A stretch of 61,182 nucleotides of DNA from Bacillus sp. 522_BSPC (GTDB lineage Bacteria; Bacillota; Bacilli; Bacillales; Cytobacillaceae): positions 174-61,355 of the forward strand of contig NZ_JVDT01000248.1 in assembly GCF_001076885.1 (NCBI RefSeq). Direction: 5' to 3'. The notes under the pieces are model-generated. The model saw only the letters and a program-made list of their open reading frames with translations, was not told the origin of the DNA and searched no databases. Numbering within the stretch: position 1 is the first letter of the stretch; the number at the start of each line of letters is the position of its first letter. Below are positions 1-9,610 of this stretch, piece by piece. A program made the translations under genes and the position numbers.

Positions 1-147
1 AAATCAAGCAAAAGCCGTCTTCGAGGTAACAGAGGAGTCGTCTCTGAGCCCAAATTCAAGCAAAAGCCGTCTTCGAGGTAACAGAGACTCCTTCTCTAAG
101 CCAGACAACATAAAAAATCCAACCTCTAGGTAACTGAGACACTTCCT
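1..147. repeat. Three tandem 52-bp units, the last degenerate
   Basis: A 30-base block at 5-34 recurs exactly at 57-86, and a diverged third copy aligns at about 109-140, giving a 52-bp period. Units 1 and 2 each contain a short hairpin (for example CAGAG at 30-34 against CTCTG at 42-46). The array lies just downstream of the minus-strand dehydrogenase gene and may extend left of the window. Its function is unknown; processing or termination of the neighbouring transcript is possible. Confidence 0.75.
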
Positions 148-157
148 CCATTTAAAA

Positions 158-1042
158 TTAAGCCAATTCAATCCCACCGGTAATACCATATATTTGAGCA
201 GTAACATAGCTAGATTCATCAGATGCCAGAAATACATAAGTACTTGATAATTCAACTGGCTGTCCAGCACGTTTCAAAGGTGCTTGCTGGCCGAATGAAG
301 GAATAGCTTCACTTGGCTGTCCACCTGTAATTTGTAAGGCTGTCCAAATAGGGCCTGGTGCAACAGAATTTACTCGGATTCCTTTAGAAGTCAATTGTTT
401 GGCAAGGCCTCGAGTAAAGCCGTTAATGGCGAATTTGGATGGGGCATAATCTAATAAGTTTGGACTTGGATTATAGCCTTGAACAGAGGAGGTTGTGATA
501 ATAGAAGCTCCCTTTGGCAAGTATGGAAGTGCCGCTTTCACTACCCAATATAAAGAAAATACGTTTACTTCAAAGGTTTTTCGGAGCTGCTCTGTTGATA
601 AATCTAGAATATCATCAACAGCCTGTTGTTTTCCGGCTACTAAAGCTAATACGTCTAGTCCACCTAATTCCTGATAAGCTTTATCCACTAATTCTTTACA
701 GAAGCTCTCATCACTTAAGTCTCCAGGTATCAGCACTGCCTTTTGTCCCTCTGCTTCGATTAATTTCTTTACTTCATCAGCATCTTCTTGTTCAGCTGGT
801 AAGTAATTAATGGCTACATCAGCACCTTCACGGGCATAAGCAATGGCGGCTGCACGACCAATGCCAGAATCGCCACCAGTTACTAATGATTTTCGTCCTT
901 TTAATCTTCCAGAGCCCTTATAGCTTGTTTCCCCACAATCAGGCTGGGGATCCATTTTAGCTTGTACACCAGGAGGCTCCTGATATTGTTTTGGAAATTC
1001 ATCATTATAATATAGATCCAATGGATTTTTTGGATTTGCCAT
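158..1042 (-). CDS. SDR-family oxidoreductase, GSP39/YhdF-like
   Basis: A 294-aa NAD(P)-dependent short-chain dehydrogenase of the Bacillus general-stress (GSP39, YhdF/YdaD) type. The Rossmann glycine motif TGGDSGIGR is at about residues 55-63 and the catalytic YxxxK (YAPSK) at about 199-203, with a preceding serine cluster. The N-terminal 45-residue proline-rich extension is typical of this subgroup. I chose the ATG at 1042 because AAGGAG lies 8 bases before it; an upstream in-frame ATG at 1063 lacks such a site. The usual NNAG motif reads LVAG here, an unusual change near the cofactor. The substrate is unknown. In B. subtilis the relatives are SigB-controlled, but I see no clear SigB promoter here. 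Confidence 0.88.
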   Translation of the reverse strand: MANPKNPLDLYYNDEFPKQYQEPPGVQAKMDPQPDCGETSYKGSGRLKGRKSLVTGGDSGIGRAAAIAYAREGADVAINYLPAEQEDADEVKKLIEAEGQKAVLIPGDLSDESFCKELVDKAYQELGGLDVLALVAGKQQAVDDILDLSTEQLRKTFEVNVFSLYWVVKAALPYLPKGASIITTSSVQGYNPSPNLLDYAPSKFAINGFTRGLAKQLTSKGIRVNSVAPGPIWTALQITGGQPSEAIPSFGQQAPLKRAGQPVELSSTYVFLASDESSYVTAQIYGITGGIELA

Positions 1043-1153
1043 TTTATCAACTCCTTCGTTCATTTTATGTTATTGCATTTACCACCTTAAGGCATTCCTA
1101 AACATAAACAAGATAAAGGCCATCCGATATATTGGATAGCCCATAGCAATGTT

Positions 1154-1531
1154 TTATTTTTTCATATCGTCTGGAGAAAATATTTTCTCTGGACTAAACT
1201 GTTCCATCATTTCTGCAACTCCATGAGAGGAAGAAGAATCTTTTGCCTCGGAATCGTGGGAAGATGGTGATGGACTGTGAGAGCTTTGATTTTGCGTGTG
1301 TTTGTGCTGGAATTTAGGCATCATTTCATCCTTTTTTCCATAAAGCGCAACTAATGGACAATAACGGACGATACCTTCTGCGATTTTCATCCCAGCTAGC
1401 AATGCAATTAGAAAATATGATTGTCGATAAGGCTTCTTCGTCATTTTTGCCGTGCTCCATGCAAGGAATGCACAACCACAAGTAATACGAATAAGCGCAT
1501 TAATTAAACTTATATTTTGTTTTGGATTCAT
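1154..1531 (-). CDS. DUF2892 (YgaP-like) small membrane protein
   Basis: A 125-aa protein whose first 65 residues form the DUF2892 membrane module: two hydrophobic segments (about 10-28 and 38-62) with the usual invariant pattern ending in a cysteine-proline (YCPLVALYG). The C-terminal half is a serine/histidine-rich, low-complexity cytosolic or surface tail (about 75-105) not normally part of the family. The start at 1531 is supported by AGGAGGAAC just upstream. It sits between the dehydrogenase and the divergent yerA, with its own short upstream region. DUF2892 proteins are often found with sulfur-transfer (rhodanese) genes; none is present here. Function unknown. Confidence 0.75.
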   Translation of the reverse strand: MNPKQNISLINALIRITCGCAFLAWSTAKMTKKPYRQSYFLIALLAGMKIAEGIVRYCPLVALYGKKDEMMPKFQHKHTQNQSSHSPSPSSHDSEAKDSSSSHGVAEMMEQFSPEKIFSPDDMKK

Positions 1532-1702
1532 AAGTTTCGTTCCTCCTACATAAATTTAACAAAACAGTAATATGAATTAATATTTTATATGGTAAAATAA
1601 TGTTAATCTTAGGAAATTACATAGCAATTCCTAATATATTCAAAGAGAAATCGTTCCATTTTTTATATACATGAGACAGACCATGAAAAGGGAGGAAGCG
1701 TA

Positions 1703-3448
1703 GTGTTAGCTCAGCGATATCGATGGAAAAACAAAGTTTTGCGTGACCATGTATCCATTTTGAATGGTGAAAAATCCCCCACAATCATTCTAAAAAATGC
1801 AACTTATTTAAATCAGATATTACGCAAGTGGCTTATAGCAAATATCTGGATATATCAAGATAGAATCATTTATGTGGGCAATGACATGCCCATCCGAATA
1901 GATCAAGCAGAAATTGTTGATTGCACAGAACTTTTTTTAGTTCCAGGATATATAGAACCACATGCTCATCCTTTTCAAATATATAATCCCCTAACCTTAG
2001 CCCAATATACATCACAATTTGGTACAACTACATATGTGAATGATAACCTTGTTTTGGCTATGCAGTTAGAAAAAAAGAAAGCGTTTACTTTTTTGAACTT
2101 TATGAAGGACATTCCATCTACGATATTATGGTGGAGTAGATATGATGCACAAACAGAGCTACAAGATGAAGAGCAAGTTTTTTCCCATGGAAATGTAAAA
2201 AGTTGGATAGAGAATGATGCAGTAATTCAAGGTGGAGAATTAACAGGCTGGCCGAAACTTTTAGACGGTGATGATATGATGCTTCACTGGATGCAGGAGA
2301 CAAAGCGTCTGAGAAAGCGAATCGAGGGACATTTTCCGGGAGCATCTGAGAAAACGCTCGCAAAATTAATGCTTCTGGGAGTAGATAGTGATCATGAAGC
2401 AATGACAGGGAAAGAGGTGCTGAATCGTTTGCTTCAAGGGTATAAAGTAAGTCTTAGGTACTCTTCTATCCGACCAGATTTGCCTAAACTGCTAAAGGAA
2501 ATGAAAGAATTGGGAATTGATCAGTATGATCGTTTAATGCTAACAACAGACGGATCTCCGTCCTCCTTTTACGAAAAGGGGCATATTGATCAACTCATTC
2601 GAATAGCAATGAATCATGGTGTACCATTAGTAGATGCTTATAATATGGCAACCATTAATATCGCTAACTTTCATGGAATTGAACATTTACATGGCAACAT
2701 TGCAACAGGGAGAGTTGCGAATATCAACTTACTGAAGGCGAAAGATAATCCAACGCCTCTCTCTGTGTTAGCCAAAGGAATTTGGGTGAAGAAAGATGGA
2801 AAAGAAATAAAGGAAGCTTATCCAACGGTTGAGTGGGAGCAATTTAATTTAACCCCCCTTGATATAAAATGGAATGTAAATAGCCTTGACATGCAATTTT
2901 CGATGCCCTTTGGAATAAGATTAGAGAATGCAGTGATTACCAAACCATATTCCATCTCGATTAACGTTTCTGATGCAATTCTTACAGAGGAACACGATGA
3001 ATGTTATTTTATGCTCTTAGATCGAGAGGGAGAATGGCGAATAAACACTTTATTGAAGGGATTTACAAAGGAAATTGGCGGAATGGCTAGCTCTTATACA
3101 GGAGATGGAGATATAGTTTTATTAGGAAAAAGCCATGCTGATATGATAACCGCATTTAATCGCTTAAAGGAGATAGGTGGAGGCATTGTTCTAGTGAAAA
3201 ACGGAAAGGTAGACATTGAAATTCCATTGCCATTAAGAGGAATGATGGCTGCTATGCCAATGGAGGAGCTTATTAAAAAAGAGAAGGAATTACTGCAGTA
3301 TATTAAAGATAGAGGCTACCAGTATGAGGATCCTATCTACACCATTGTGTTTTTCACCTCTACCCATTTGCCATATATTCGGATTACGCAAAAAGGTTTA
3401 TTTGATGTAATGAATAAAAGTATACTCTTTCCAGCGATAATGCGTTAA
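1703..3448 (+). CDS. yerA: Adenine deaminase-like amidohydrolase YerA
   Basis: A 581-aa member of the adenine deaminase/amidohydrolase family, matching B. subtilis YerA in length and in gene order before yerB. The metal-binding HxH is in EPHAHP at about residue 86-91. The later aspartate and histidine motifs appear as LTTDGSPSSF and GHIDQLI, equivalent to the TDD...GHID region of adenine deaminases. Translation starts at GTG 1703, with GGAGG seven bases upstream. Family knowledge suggests hydrolytic deamination of a purine-like base with Mn/Fe or Zn; the YerA subgroup is divergent from true Ade and its substrate is not established. It is followed by a strong hairpin and then yerB. Confidence 0.85.
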   Translation: MLAQRYRWKNKVLRDHVSILNGEKSPTIILKNATYLNQILRKWLIANIWIYQDRIIYVGNDMPIRIDQAEIVDCTELFLVPGYIEPHAHPFQIYNPLTLAQYTSQFGTTTYVNDNLVLAMQLEKKKAFTFLNFMKDIPSTILWWSRYDAQTELQDEEQVFSHGNVKSWIENDAVIQGGELTGWPKLLDGDDMMLHWMQETKRLRKRIEGHFPGASEKTLAKLMLLGVDSDHEAMTGKEVLNRLLQGYKVSLRYSSIRPDLPKLLKEMKELGIDQYDRLMLTTDGSPSSFYEKGHIDQLIRIAMNHGVPLVDAYNMATINIANFHGIEHLHGNIATGRVANINLLKAKDNPTPLSVLAKGIWVKKDGKEIKEAYPTVEWEQFNLTPLDIKWNVNSLDMQFSMPFGIRLENAVITKPYSISINVSDAILTEEHDECYFMLLDREGEWRINTLLKGFTKEIGGMASSYTGDGDIVLLGKSHADMITAFNRLKEIGGGIVLVKNGKVDIEIPLPLRGMMAAMPMEELIKKEKELLQYIKDRGYQYEDPIYTIVFFTSTHLPYIRITQKGLFDVMNKSILFPAIMR

Positions 3449-3505
3449 AATATAAAAGAGTTCTATTGTTTAATTAGAATATTCTGATATATTAAATAAG
3501 TAAGG

Positions 3506-3530
3506 ATCTACTCCCTTAAAGGGAGTAGAT
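3506..3530. other. Perfect 11-bp stem hairpin between yerA and yerB
   Basis: ATCTACTCCCT pairs with AGGGAGTAGAT across a 3-base loop. No T-run follows, so it does not look like a standard terminator. It could stabilise the 3' end of the yerA message or cause partial termination. Confidence 0.6.
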
Positions 3531-3586
3531 GTTATAAACGACACAGACCATTTAACATCATGTTGATGGATTACTAGGAGGGGACT

Positions 3587-4627
3587 ATGAAGAAAAGATG
3601 GTTTGTTTTTCTATTTCTGCTTCTTACCTTAACGGCCTGCAACAGCGAACCGAAGGATGTAGGAAAACATAATGGTAATCAAACCGGCAATGGTGCTAAG
3701 GAAGAAGAGGGATTAACAGACCTTGCTACTTTATATCCATTAACTGGTTTGCCTAGCAATACAGAAAGTACAGACCGTGCAGTTACTGTTATGGTTAATA
3801 ATCATCCTGATGCAAGACCACAAACAGGACTGACAGATGCAGATATTGTGTATGAAGTATTAGCAGAAGGTGAAGTTACTCGGTTTCTAGCGGTTTTTCA
3901 AAGTACAAAGCCTACAGTAGTTGGGCCTGTCCGTAGTTCACGAGACTATTATATCGAGCTTGCAAAGGGTTATAATAGTTTGTATATTGCACATGGCTAT
4001 AGTCCAGAAGCAAAAAAACTGCTTACAAACGGTTATATTGATAATTTAAACGGTATGGAGTATGATGGAACCCTCTTTAAAAGGTCCTCTGATCGAGTTG
4101 CTCCACATAATTCTTACATAAGCTTTGCCAACATTGAGAAGGGTGCAAAGGAGAATAATTATTCGTTATCAGGAGCACCAGAACCATTACTATTTTTAAA
4201 AACAAAAGAATTAGAGGAAATAGAGGGCGAAGAGGCAACCTCTGTCACTATTAATTATGGTACGAATCCAAGCTTTAATTCACAGTTTTTATATGAAGAT
4301 GATATCCAGAAATATATTCGATTCTCTAATGGGGAACAAACAGTTGATTATGAAACAAATGCATCCGTGGCAGTAGATAATGTGTTTATAATTGAAACTA
4401 GTCATAAGGTTATTGATAATAAAGGAAGAAAAGAAATTGATTTAACATCTGGCGGCAACGCCTATTTGTTGCAGCAAGGAAAATGGCAGGAAGTTCATTG
4501 GGAAAATGTTGAAGGAAGACTTCTCCCATTTAAAGGAGATAAACAGGTAGGTTTTGTACCTGGGAAAACGTGGATTAATATAATCCCTTCGACTCCTGGA
4601 CTAAAGAGCGCCGTAACGTTGAAATAA
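3587..4627 (+). CDS. yerB: DUF3048 lipoprotein YerB
   Basis: A 346-aa predicted lipoprotein. The N-terminus has a KKR start, a hydrophobic core and the lipobox LTAC with the lipidated cysteine at residue 18, so it is exported and anchored to the outer face of the membrane. The rest matches the DUF3048 YerB family: an N-terminal domain with motifs such as TVMVNNHPDARPQTGL and PVRSSRDYY, then a C-terminal domain ending in the WINIIPS segment. A strong AGGAGGGG precedes the ATG. It sits between yerA and yerC as in B. subtilis. Its biochemical role is not known. Confidence 0.88.
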   Translation: MKKRWFVFLFLLLTLTACNSEPKDVGKHNGNQTGNGAKEEEGLTDLATLYPLTGLPSNTESTDRAVTVMVNNHPDARPQTGLTDADIVYEVLAEGEVTRFLAVFQSTKPTVVGPVRSSRDYYIELAKGYNSLYIAHGYSPEAKKLLTNGYIDNLNGMEYDGTLFKRSSDRVAPHNSYISFANIEKGAKENNYSLSGAPEPLLFLKTKELEEIEGEEATSVTINYGTNPSFNSQFLYEDDIQKYIRFSNGEQTVDYETNASVAVDNVFIIETSHKVIDNKGRKEIDLTSGGNAYLLQQGKWQEVHWENVEGRLLPFKGDKQVGFVPGKTWINIIPSTPGLKSAVTLK

Positions 4628-4704
4628 TGATTGACTATTGGTAAGGCTGATTATTAAAAATGTTGCCTTTGATAAAAATAATGGATAAAAAATGGAGGTT
4701 TCCT

Positions 4705-5019
4705 ATGCAAATTGATAAATTAAGAGGAAGAGAGTTGGATCAATTATTTGAATCCATTCTCTCCCTTGAATCATTGGAAGAATGCTATCAGTTTTTTGAT
4801 GACTTATGTACAGTCAATGAAATTCAATCCCTTTCCCAACGGTTAGAAGTAGCAAGAATGCTAAGGGAAGGAAATACGTATCATACAATTGAAAAAGAAA
4901 CAGGTGCAAGCACTGCAACTATATCCCGCGTTAAACGCTGCCTGAATTATGGAAATGATGCATATGAATTAGCGTTAGCACGAATTAAGAAAGAAGATCC
5001 AACTAAAATAGAAGAATAA
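4705..5019 (+). CDS. yerC: YerC, TrpR-like/YerC-YecD DNA-binding protein
   Basis: A 104-aa protein of the TrpR superfamily (YerC/YecD family), the same length as its B. subtilis counterpart. The C-terminal half contains a helix-turn-helix in which EKETGASTATISRVKRCL is the recognition region. I start it at ATG 4705, which has GGAGG eight bases upstream; an in-frame ATG at 4660 has no ribosome site and would add 15 residues. It is the last gene before a strong terminator, so it closes the yerA-yerB-yerC group. The regulatory target is not known; family members are presumed transcription regulators. Confidence 0.88.
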   Translation: MQIDKLRGRELDQLFESILSLESLEECYQFFDDLCTVNEIQSLSQRLEVARMLREGNTYHTIEKETGASTATISRVKRCLNYGNDAYELALARIKKEDPTKIEE

Positions 5020-5025
5020 GATTGC

Positions 5026-5093
5026 GAAAGGGATTGTCCCAAAAAAGACTAAATCTGAACGATTTTCTTTTTCGGGACAACCCTTTTATTTTT
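5026..5093 (+). terminator. Rho-independent terminator after yerC
   Basis: AAGGGATTGTCCC (about 5028-5040) pairs with GGGACAACCCTT (about 5074-5085) around a 33-base loop, followed by TTATTTTT. Confidence 0.8.
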
Positions 5094-5241
5094 GAATTCT
5101 AGACAGTTTTTGATGAAAACAATGATTAATTTACTATGTGAGAAATGAAACAATTGCTTCCTCCTTTTCGTCCAATAGAAAAGAGAGGGGTTTCCTCCAT
5201 TCCTTTTAAGAGTTAAGAAAGCATAAGTTTATGAAGTTGAT

Positions 5242-5400
5242 TTGGTGTCCAGCTCCGGGCACCTAGAAGCTGATGGGCTTCACAACCTTTCCTTACGATA
5301 AGTCAACATCGGTTCACTAGAGTTGACCATGTTTTTTCCTATATCTGAGGAAAGGTTGGTCCACCTCACACGCTCCTAAACGGGTGTCCTCCGCTTTTCT
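5242..5400. repeat. Dispersed Bacillaceae intergenic repeat, folded
   Basis: This segment begins GTGTCCAGCTCC and ends CCTCCGCTTTTCT, the outer boxes I recall from a repeat scattered between genes in several Bacillaceae genomes. Inside, AACCTTTCCT pairs with AGGAAAGGTT and GTCAAC with GTTGAC, so the transcript would fold into a long hairpin. It occupies the place where B. subtilis has yerD between yerC and pcrB. The family name is from memory and was not checked. Confidence 0.55.
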
Positions 5401-5463
5401 AATCACCAAGAAATATTTACAAGCAGTTAAACGGAAGGATTTCTTTTTTGATGGAATATCTAA

Positions 5464-5472
5464 TGCTATAAT
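5464..5472 (+). promoter_or_regulatory. Extended -10 promoter for pcrB-pcrA-ligA-camS
   Basis: TGCTATAAT is a perfect SigA -10 box (TATAAT at 5467-5472) with the upstream TG extension. No good -35 box lies at 17 bases. It is 36 bases before the pcrB ATG. Confidence 0.6.
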
Positions 5473-5507
5473 GAAATGATGTAAAGGTTAGAATGGAGGA
5501 AGTTTGC

Positions 5508-6200
5508 ATGTATGATGTGCGCGAATGGCGTCATGTATTTAAATTAGACCCGAATAAGGAAATTTCAGATGAAGCGCTAGATCGTTTATGTGAATCTGGT
5601 ACAGATGCAATCATCATTGGAGGAACGGATGGCATAACATTAGATAATGTCCTAAATCTAATGGCGCGTGTTCGTCGCTATACTGTTCCTTGTATATTAG
5701 AAGTGTCAACAATAGATTCGGTTTCACCCGGATTTGATTTATATTTTATTCCTACTGTTTTAAATAGCAGGGATACAAAATGGATAACTGGTCTTCACCA
5801 TGAAGCAGTGAAGGAATATGGCGAGCTTATGGATTGGGATGAATTTTTGATTCAAGGCTACTGTGTGTTAAATAAAGACTGTAAAGTAGCGGAATTAACA
5901 AATGCCCAGACAGAATTATCCGAAGAAGATATCGCAGCATATGCCTTAATGGCAGAAAAGATGTTTCATTTGCCCATTTTTTATTTGGAATATAGCGGAG
6001 CATATGGAGAACCTTCGATTGTAAAAGCTGCAAAGAGTCAATTAAGTAAAACCATTCTGTTCTATGGTGGAGGTATTGAAACAGTCGAACAGGCTGAGGA
6101 AATGGCAAATTATGCAGATGTAATTGTTGTCGGAAATATAATTTACACAGACATATCTGCCGCATTGCGAACGGTCGAAATAAAAAAGAGTTATCGTTGA
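5508..6200 (+). CDS. pcrB: Heptaprenylglyceryl phosphate synthase PcrB
   Basis: A 230-aa TIM-barrel prenyltransferase of the PcrB/GGGPS family. In Bacillaceae it joins heptaprenyl diphosphate to sn-glycerol-1-phosphate to make an archaeal-type ether lipid precursor. The recognisable motifs are [10 protein letters not shown] near residue 38-47, the central YLEYSGAYG and the phosphate-binding [11 protein letters not shown] near the C-terminus. The ATG at 5508 has GGAGG eight bases upstream; an earlier in-frame ATG (5493) adds only five residues and overlaps that ribosome site. It is 54 bases before pcrA, in the same order as B. subtilis. Confidence 0.93.
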   Translation: MYDVREWRHVFKLDPNKEISDEALDRLCESGTDAIIIGGTDGITLDNVLNLMARVRRYTVPCILEVSTIDSVSPGFDLYFIPTVLNSRDTKWITGLHHEAVKEYGELMDWDEFLIQGYCVLNKDCKVAELTNAQTELSEEDIAAYALMAEKMFHLPIFYLEYSGAYGEPSIVKAAKSQLSKTILFYGGGIETVEQAEEMANYADVIVVGNIIYTDISAALRTVEIKKSYR

Positions 6201-6254
6201 ATAACCAATGAAGCTAGGTTAAAATAGAATATATGTTCTTATGGTGGTGAAAAG

Positions 6255-6936
6255 ATGCAATTTTTAACAGATAAAATACTAAATGGATTAAATCCAGAAC
6301 AGAAGGAAGCTGTTAAAGCGACAGAGGGTCCTTTATTAATTATGGCAGGTGCAGGAAGTGGGAAAACCCGAGTTTTAACACAGAGAATTGCCTATCTTAT
6401 GGTGGAAAAGGGGGTTAATCCATACAATATCTTAGCAATTACGTTTACAAATAAAGCGGCGAAGGAAATGCGTCAGAGAATAGCAGCTGTTTTAGGCGGA
6501 GCAAGTGAGGATATATGGATATCAACCTTTCACTCGATGTGTGTGCGGATATTAAGAAAAGATATTGATCGAATTGGCTATAACCGAAACTTTACGATAT
6601 TGGATACAACAGATCAGCAGTCTGTTATTAAAGGCATCCTGAAAGACCGAAACATTGATCCGAAGAAATATGATCCCCGTGCTATTCTAGCAAGTATTAG
6701 TTCTTCAAAGAATGAGCTTGTTACTCCAGAAGAATTTGCGAAGACTGCAGGCGATTACTTTTCACAAATTGTTAGTGATGTATATACAGAGTATCAAAGA
6801 CGCTTGCGCAAAAACCAAGCCTTGGATTTCGATGATTTAATCATGCAGACAATCCATCTATTTCAAAGAGTACCAGAAGTTTTAGAATACTATCAACGTA
6901 AGTTTCAATATATTCATGTAGATGAGTATCAGGATA
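6255..6936 (+). CDS. pcrA: PcrA helicase, exon 1
   Basis: First exon of the essential UvrD/Rep-family 3'-5' DNA helicase PcrA, encoding residues 1-227 plus one base of codon 228. Helicase motif I (MAGAGSGKT) is at about residues 31-39. The motif Ia region ([15 protein letters not shown]) and motif Ib follow. The exon ends exactly after motif II, VDEYQD, where GTGCGAC begins a group II intron. Without splicing, translation runs into the intron and stops after SATRF at 6953, giving a truncated 232-aa product. Joining 6936 to 9660 restores DEYQDTNRSQYML in frame; the spliced gene encodes 743 aa, the usual PcrA length. PcrA acts in replication, repair and plasmid rolling-circle replication. Confidence 0.93.
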
Positions 6937-7684
6937 GTGCGACACGTTTCTAACTGAAAAGGTTAGACACTAGCGTAATGCTAGGAGAACTAAGAATCTG
7001 AAGAGTCGAATGATGGGGTAACGCCCTGAAAGGCTCGCCTAATCCTCCGAATAGCGTTCAGGTGGTGCAAAACACTTGAGGGTTATAAGCTCGGTGAAGT
7101 CGGTTGAAGGTCATCCTAACGAGAAAGACGAGGAAAGCTCTCTGGAGGCAGGGGGTATGGCTGATAGACCGGGGTTCTACAAGACAATCTATGGTGAGAA
7201 ATTAGATGTCACAGCCATCTATTGACGAAATTCCGAATGTACGGCTCTAGAGATATAGCTATTCGAAACGGATAGTCCCGCATGTCGGGGTTAGTGAGGT
7301 AGAGTAAAATTTGTCTTTATGAAATACCTTATGATGTTACAGGCATCATCCAGCTAACAGGGCTAGAGGAATCACCTACGGATTGTGAATGAACAGATAG
7401 GATTCTTGGAACGTGGTAAGCCGATAACGTGGAGAGTTTGCATTCTATGAAGCGGTAGCAGGGAAAGCATATATGTCGAAAGTGTATATGTATAACCTCT
7501 TTTATGTCGGTGAAGGTAATGGCACAGTACCAAAGAAACTGTTATAACAAACAGTGGAGGGATAGCCATTAGTCAACTGTTAGAAGACGACATTATTAAA
7601 ACAGAAATTTCAGGTTCGAGTATGACTAAGAGAAATGAAAGCTGAAATTACAAACCCAATTTGGGAATGTAAAGAGGTGAGTAA

Positions 7685-9565
7685 TTGACTGAAACCCATG
7701 CGAAGCCGAAGAAGTTAAAAAGTCAAAAGCTGAGAAACAATGAGTATTACAACACACAAGACATGTTTGACCAGTTATATCAGCTAAGTTCGGAAGGAAA
7801 AACTTTTAATAAGTTATATGAATTAGTTCTACACCCTGCAAATGTTAAACTTGCTTTTCGTAACATCAAGAAAAACAAGGGAAGTAAGACAGCGGGAGTG
7901 AATCAAAACACTATATTCGAAATCGGACTTAGAAGCCCTGATATGCTTGTACAATATGTTAAAAAACGCCTAGATGATTATAAACCTCATAAAGTGAAAC
8001 GTAAGGAAATCCAAAAGCCAAATGGCGGCATTCGTCCTTTAGGAATTCCTACTATTGAAGATAGACTTATTCAACAATGCCTATTACAAGTTCTTGAACC
8101 TATATGCGAGGCTCGCTTTCATAAACATAGCTATGGATTCAGACCTCATCGGAGTCAAATCCACGCATATTCAAGGGCTGTAACATTAGCAAACAAAAAC
8201 AAACTACATTATGTAGTAGATGTTGATATTAAAGGTTTCTTCGATAACGTTGATCATGGGAAGTTGCTTAAACAACTATGGACGATTGGAACTAGGGATA
8301 AACGTATTCTTTCGATTATAAGTAAGATGCTCAAAGCTGAGGTTAAAGGAATTGGGAAACCTACTAAGGGAACTCCACAGGGAGGAATTCTTTCTCCGTT
8401 ACTTTCAAATGTAGTATTGAATGAATTCGACTGGTGGATAAGTAATCAGTGGGAAACAATTAAGACGAGAAAGGATTACACAAAGATACGTGTAATTGGT
8501 GGAAAACAGCGGTTTGACCAAACGGTAAAATACGCCACCCTTAAAAGGTATACCAAGTTAAAGGAAATGTTTATTGTAAGATATGCAGATGACTTTAAAA
8601 TCTTTTGTCGAGACCACAAAACCGCATTTATTATATTTGAATCTTCTAAGCAGTGGTTAAAGGAAAGATTAGGCCTTGAAATCAGCAATGAGAAATCGAG
8701 AGTAGTCAATTTACGTAAGAACTATTCTGAGTTTCTAGGGTTTAAGTTCAAAGTAGTACCAAAAGGCAAAAAGCGTGTTGTTAAATCGCATATGACAGAT
8801 AAATCACGACGCAAGGTAATTGAGAAAATAAAAACAAAAGCTGAATTTATTCGAAGAAAACCGAATAAGGCTGAAGTAACTAAATTTAACTCAACTATCT
8901 TGGGAATTCACAATTATTATCGGTATGCGACACATACGACAAAGGATTTCAGTGAAATTTCTTACTCAGTCAAACGAATCCTGTATAACAAGCTTAAAAA
9001 AGCAAAGAGTTCAAAGGGAGTTATCACACCATTCTTTCAAAAAGCATATAAAGATTATCTTAATAAAAAGAAATTCTTTGCATGTGGCATGATTTTATTC
9101 CCGATAGATGGGGTGAAACACAAAAGCCCTTTGAACTTTACTCAGGAGAAAAACTCTTATACCGAAAGTGGTCGAATCTTGGTTCATAATAGCCAAGAAG
9201 CTGTATCGCCATTCATGGTACATTATTTGATGGAAAACCCAATAAAATCTGAGAGTATGGAATACAATGACAATCGACTCTCCAAGTACATTGCACAGTT
9301 AGGTAAATGTGCAATAACTGGTAAAGACTTAATTATTGGGGAAATGGAACTTCATCATAAGAAGCCAAGAAATTTAGGCGGAACAGACGCTTATCGAAAC
9401 CTTATATTTATATGTAAGGAAATTCATAAGTTAATCCATGCGGTAAAAGAAAACACCATTAATAAGTATCTTAATGTACTGAATCTTAATGAAGAACAAC
9501 TGAGTAAAGTTAACACTCTTCGTAAAAAAGTGGGAAACTGTGTAATTGATAATGTAACGAGCTAG
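7685..9565 (+). CDS. ltrA: Group II intron reverse transcriptase/maturase (LtrA-like)
   Basis: A 626-aa intron-encoded protein. The N-terminal reverse transcriptase runs from about residue 50 to 350, with RPLGIPTIEDRLIQQ, YGFRPHRS, VDIKGFFDNV, GTPQGGILSPLLSN and the catalytic YADD (in FIVRYADDFKIF, about residue 300). A maturase/X domain follows (about 380-500). The C-terminus has an HNH-type endonuclease: CAITGK...ELHHKKPRNLGGTDAYRNLI...CKEIHKLIHA. It begins at TTG 7685, with an AGGTGA ribosome site very close. The protein assists splicing of its host intron and, with the endonuclease, target-primed reverse transcription into new sites. All catalytic motifs are present, so I see no sign of decay. 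Confidence 0.95.
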   Translation: MTETHAKPKKLKSQKLRNNEYYNTQDMFDQLYQLSSEGKTFNKLYELVLHPANVKLAFRNIKKNKGSKTAGVNQNTIFEIGLRSPDMLVQYVKKRLDDYKPHKVKRKEIQKPNGGIRPLGIPTIEDRLIQQCLLQVLEPICEARFHKHSYGFRPHRSQIHAYSRAVTLANKNKLHYVVDVDIKGFFDNVDHGKLLKQLWTIGTRDKRILSIISKMLKAEVKGIGKPTKGTPQGGILSPLLSNVVLNEFDWWISNQWETIKTRKDYTKIRVIGGKQRFDQTVKYATLKRYTKLKEMFIVRYADDFKIFCRDHKTAFIIFESSKQWLKERLGLEISNEKSRVVNLRKNYSEFLGFKFKVVPKGKKRVVKSHMTDKSRRKVIEKIKTKAEFIRRKPNKAEVTKFNSTILGIHNYYRYATHTTKDFSEISYSVKRILYNKLKKAKSSKGVITPFFQKAYKDYLNKKKFFACGMILFPIDGVKHKSPLNFTQEKNSYTESGRILVHNSQEAVSPFMVHYLMENPIKSESMEYNDNRLSKYIAQLGKCAITGKDLIIGEMELHHKKPRNLGGTDAYRNLIFICKEIHKLIHAVKENTINKYLNVLNLNEEQLSKVNTLRKKVGNCVIDNVTS

Positions 9566-9576
9566 TAGTTGATGGG

Positions 9577-9610
9577 GCGCCGTATGAGGTGAAAGTCTCA
9601 CGTACGGTGC
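9577..9610 (+). ncRNA. Group II intron domain V hairpin
   Basis: A 34-base hairpin with the invariant GCCGTATGAGGTGAAAGTC core and a GAAA loop, closed by GCGCC...GGTGC instead of the more common GAGCC...GGTTC. It is the catalytic heart of the ribozyme. It lies 49 bases before the 3' splice site, leaving room for domain VI. Confidence 0.85.

Noticed and set aside
9150-9200. GRILVHNSQ in the intron protein looks like an intein C-terminal splice junction (VHN/S).
   Set aside because: There is no N-terminal intein block, and group II intron proteins often have a similar IH(K/N) segment at this place. It is part of the maturase.
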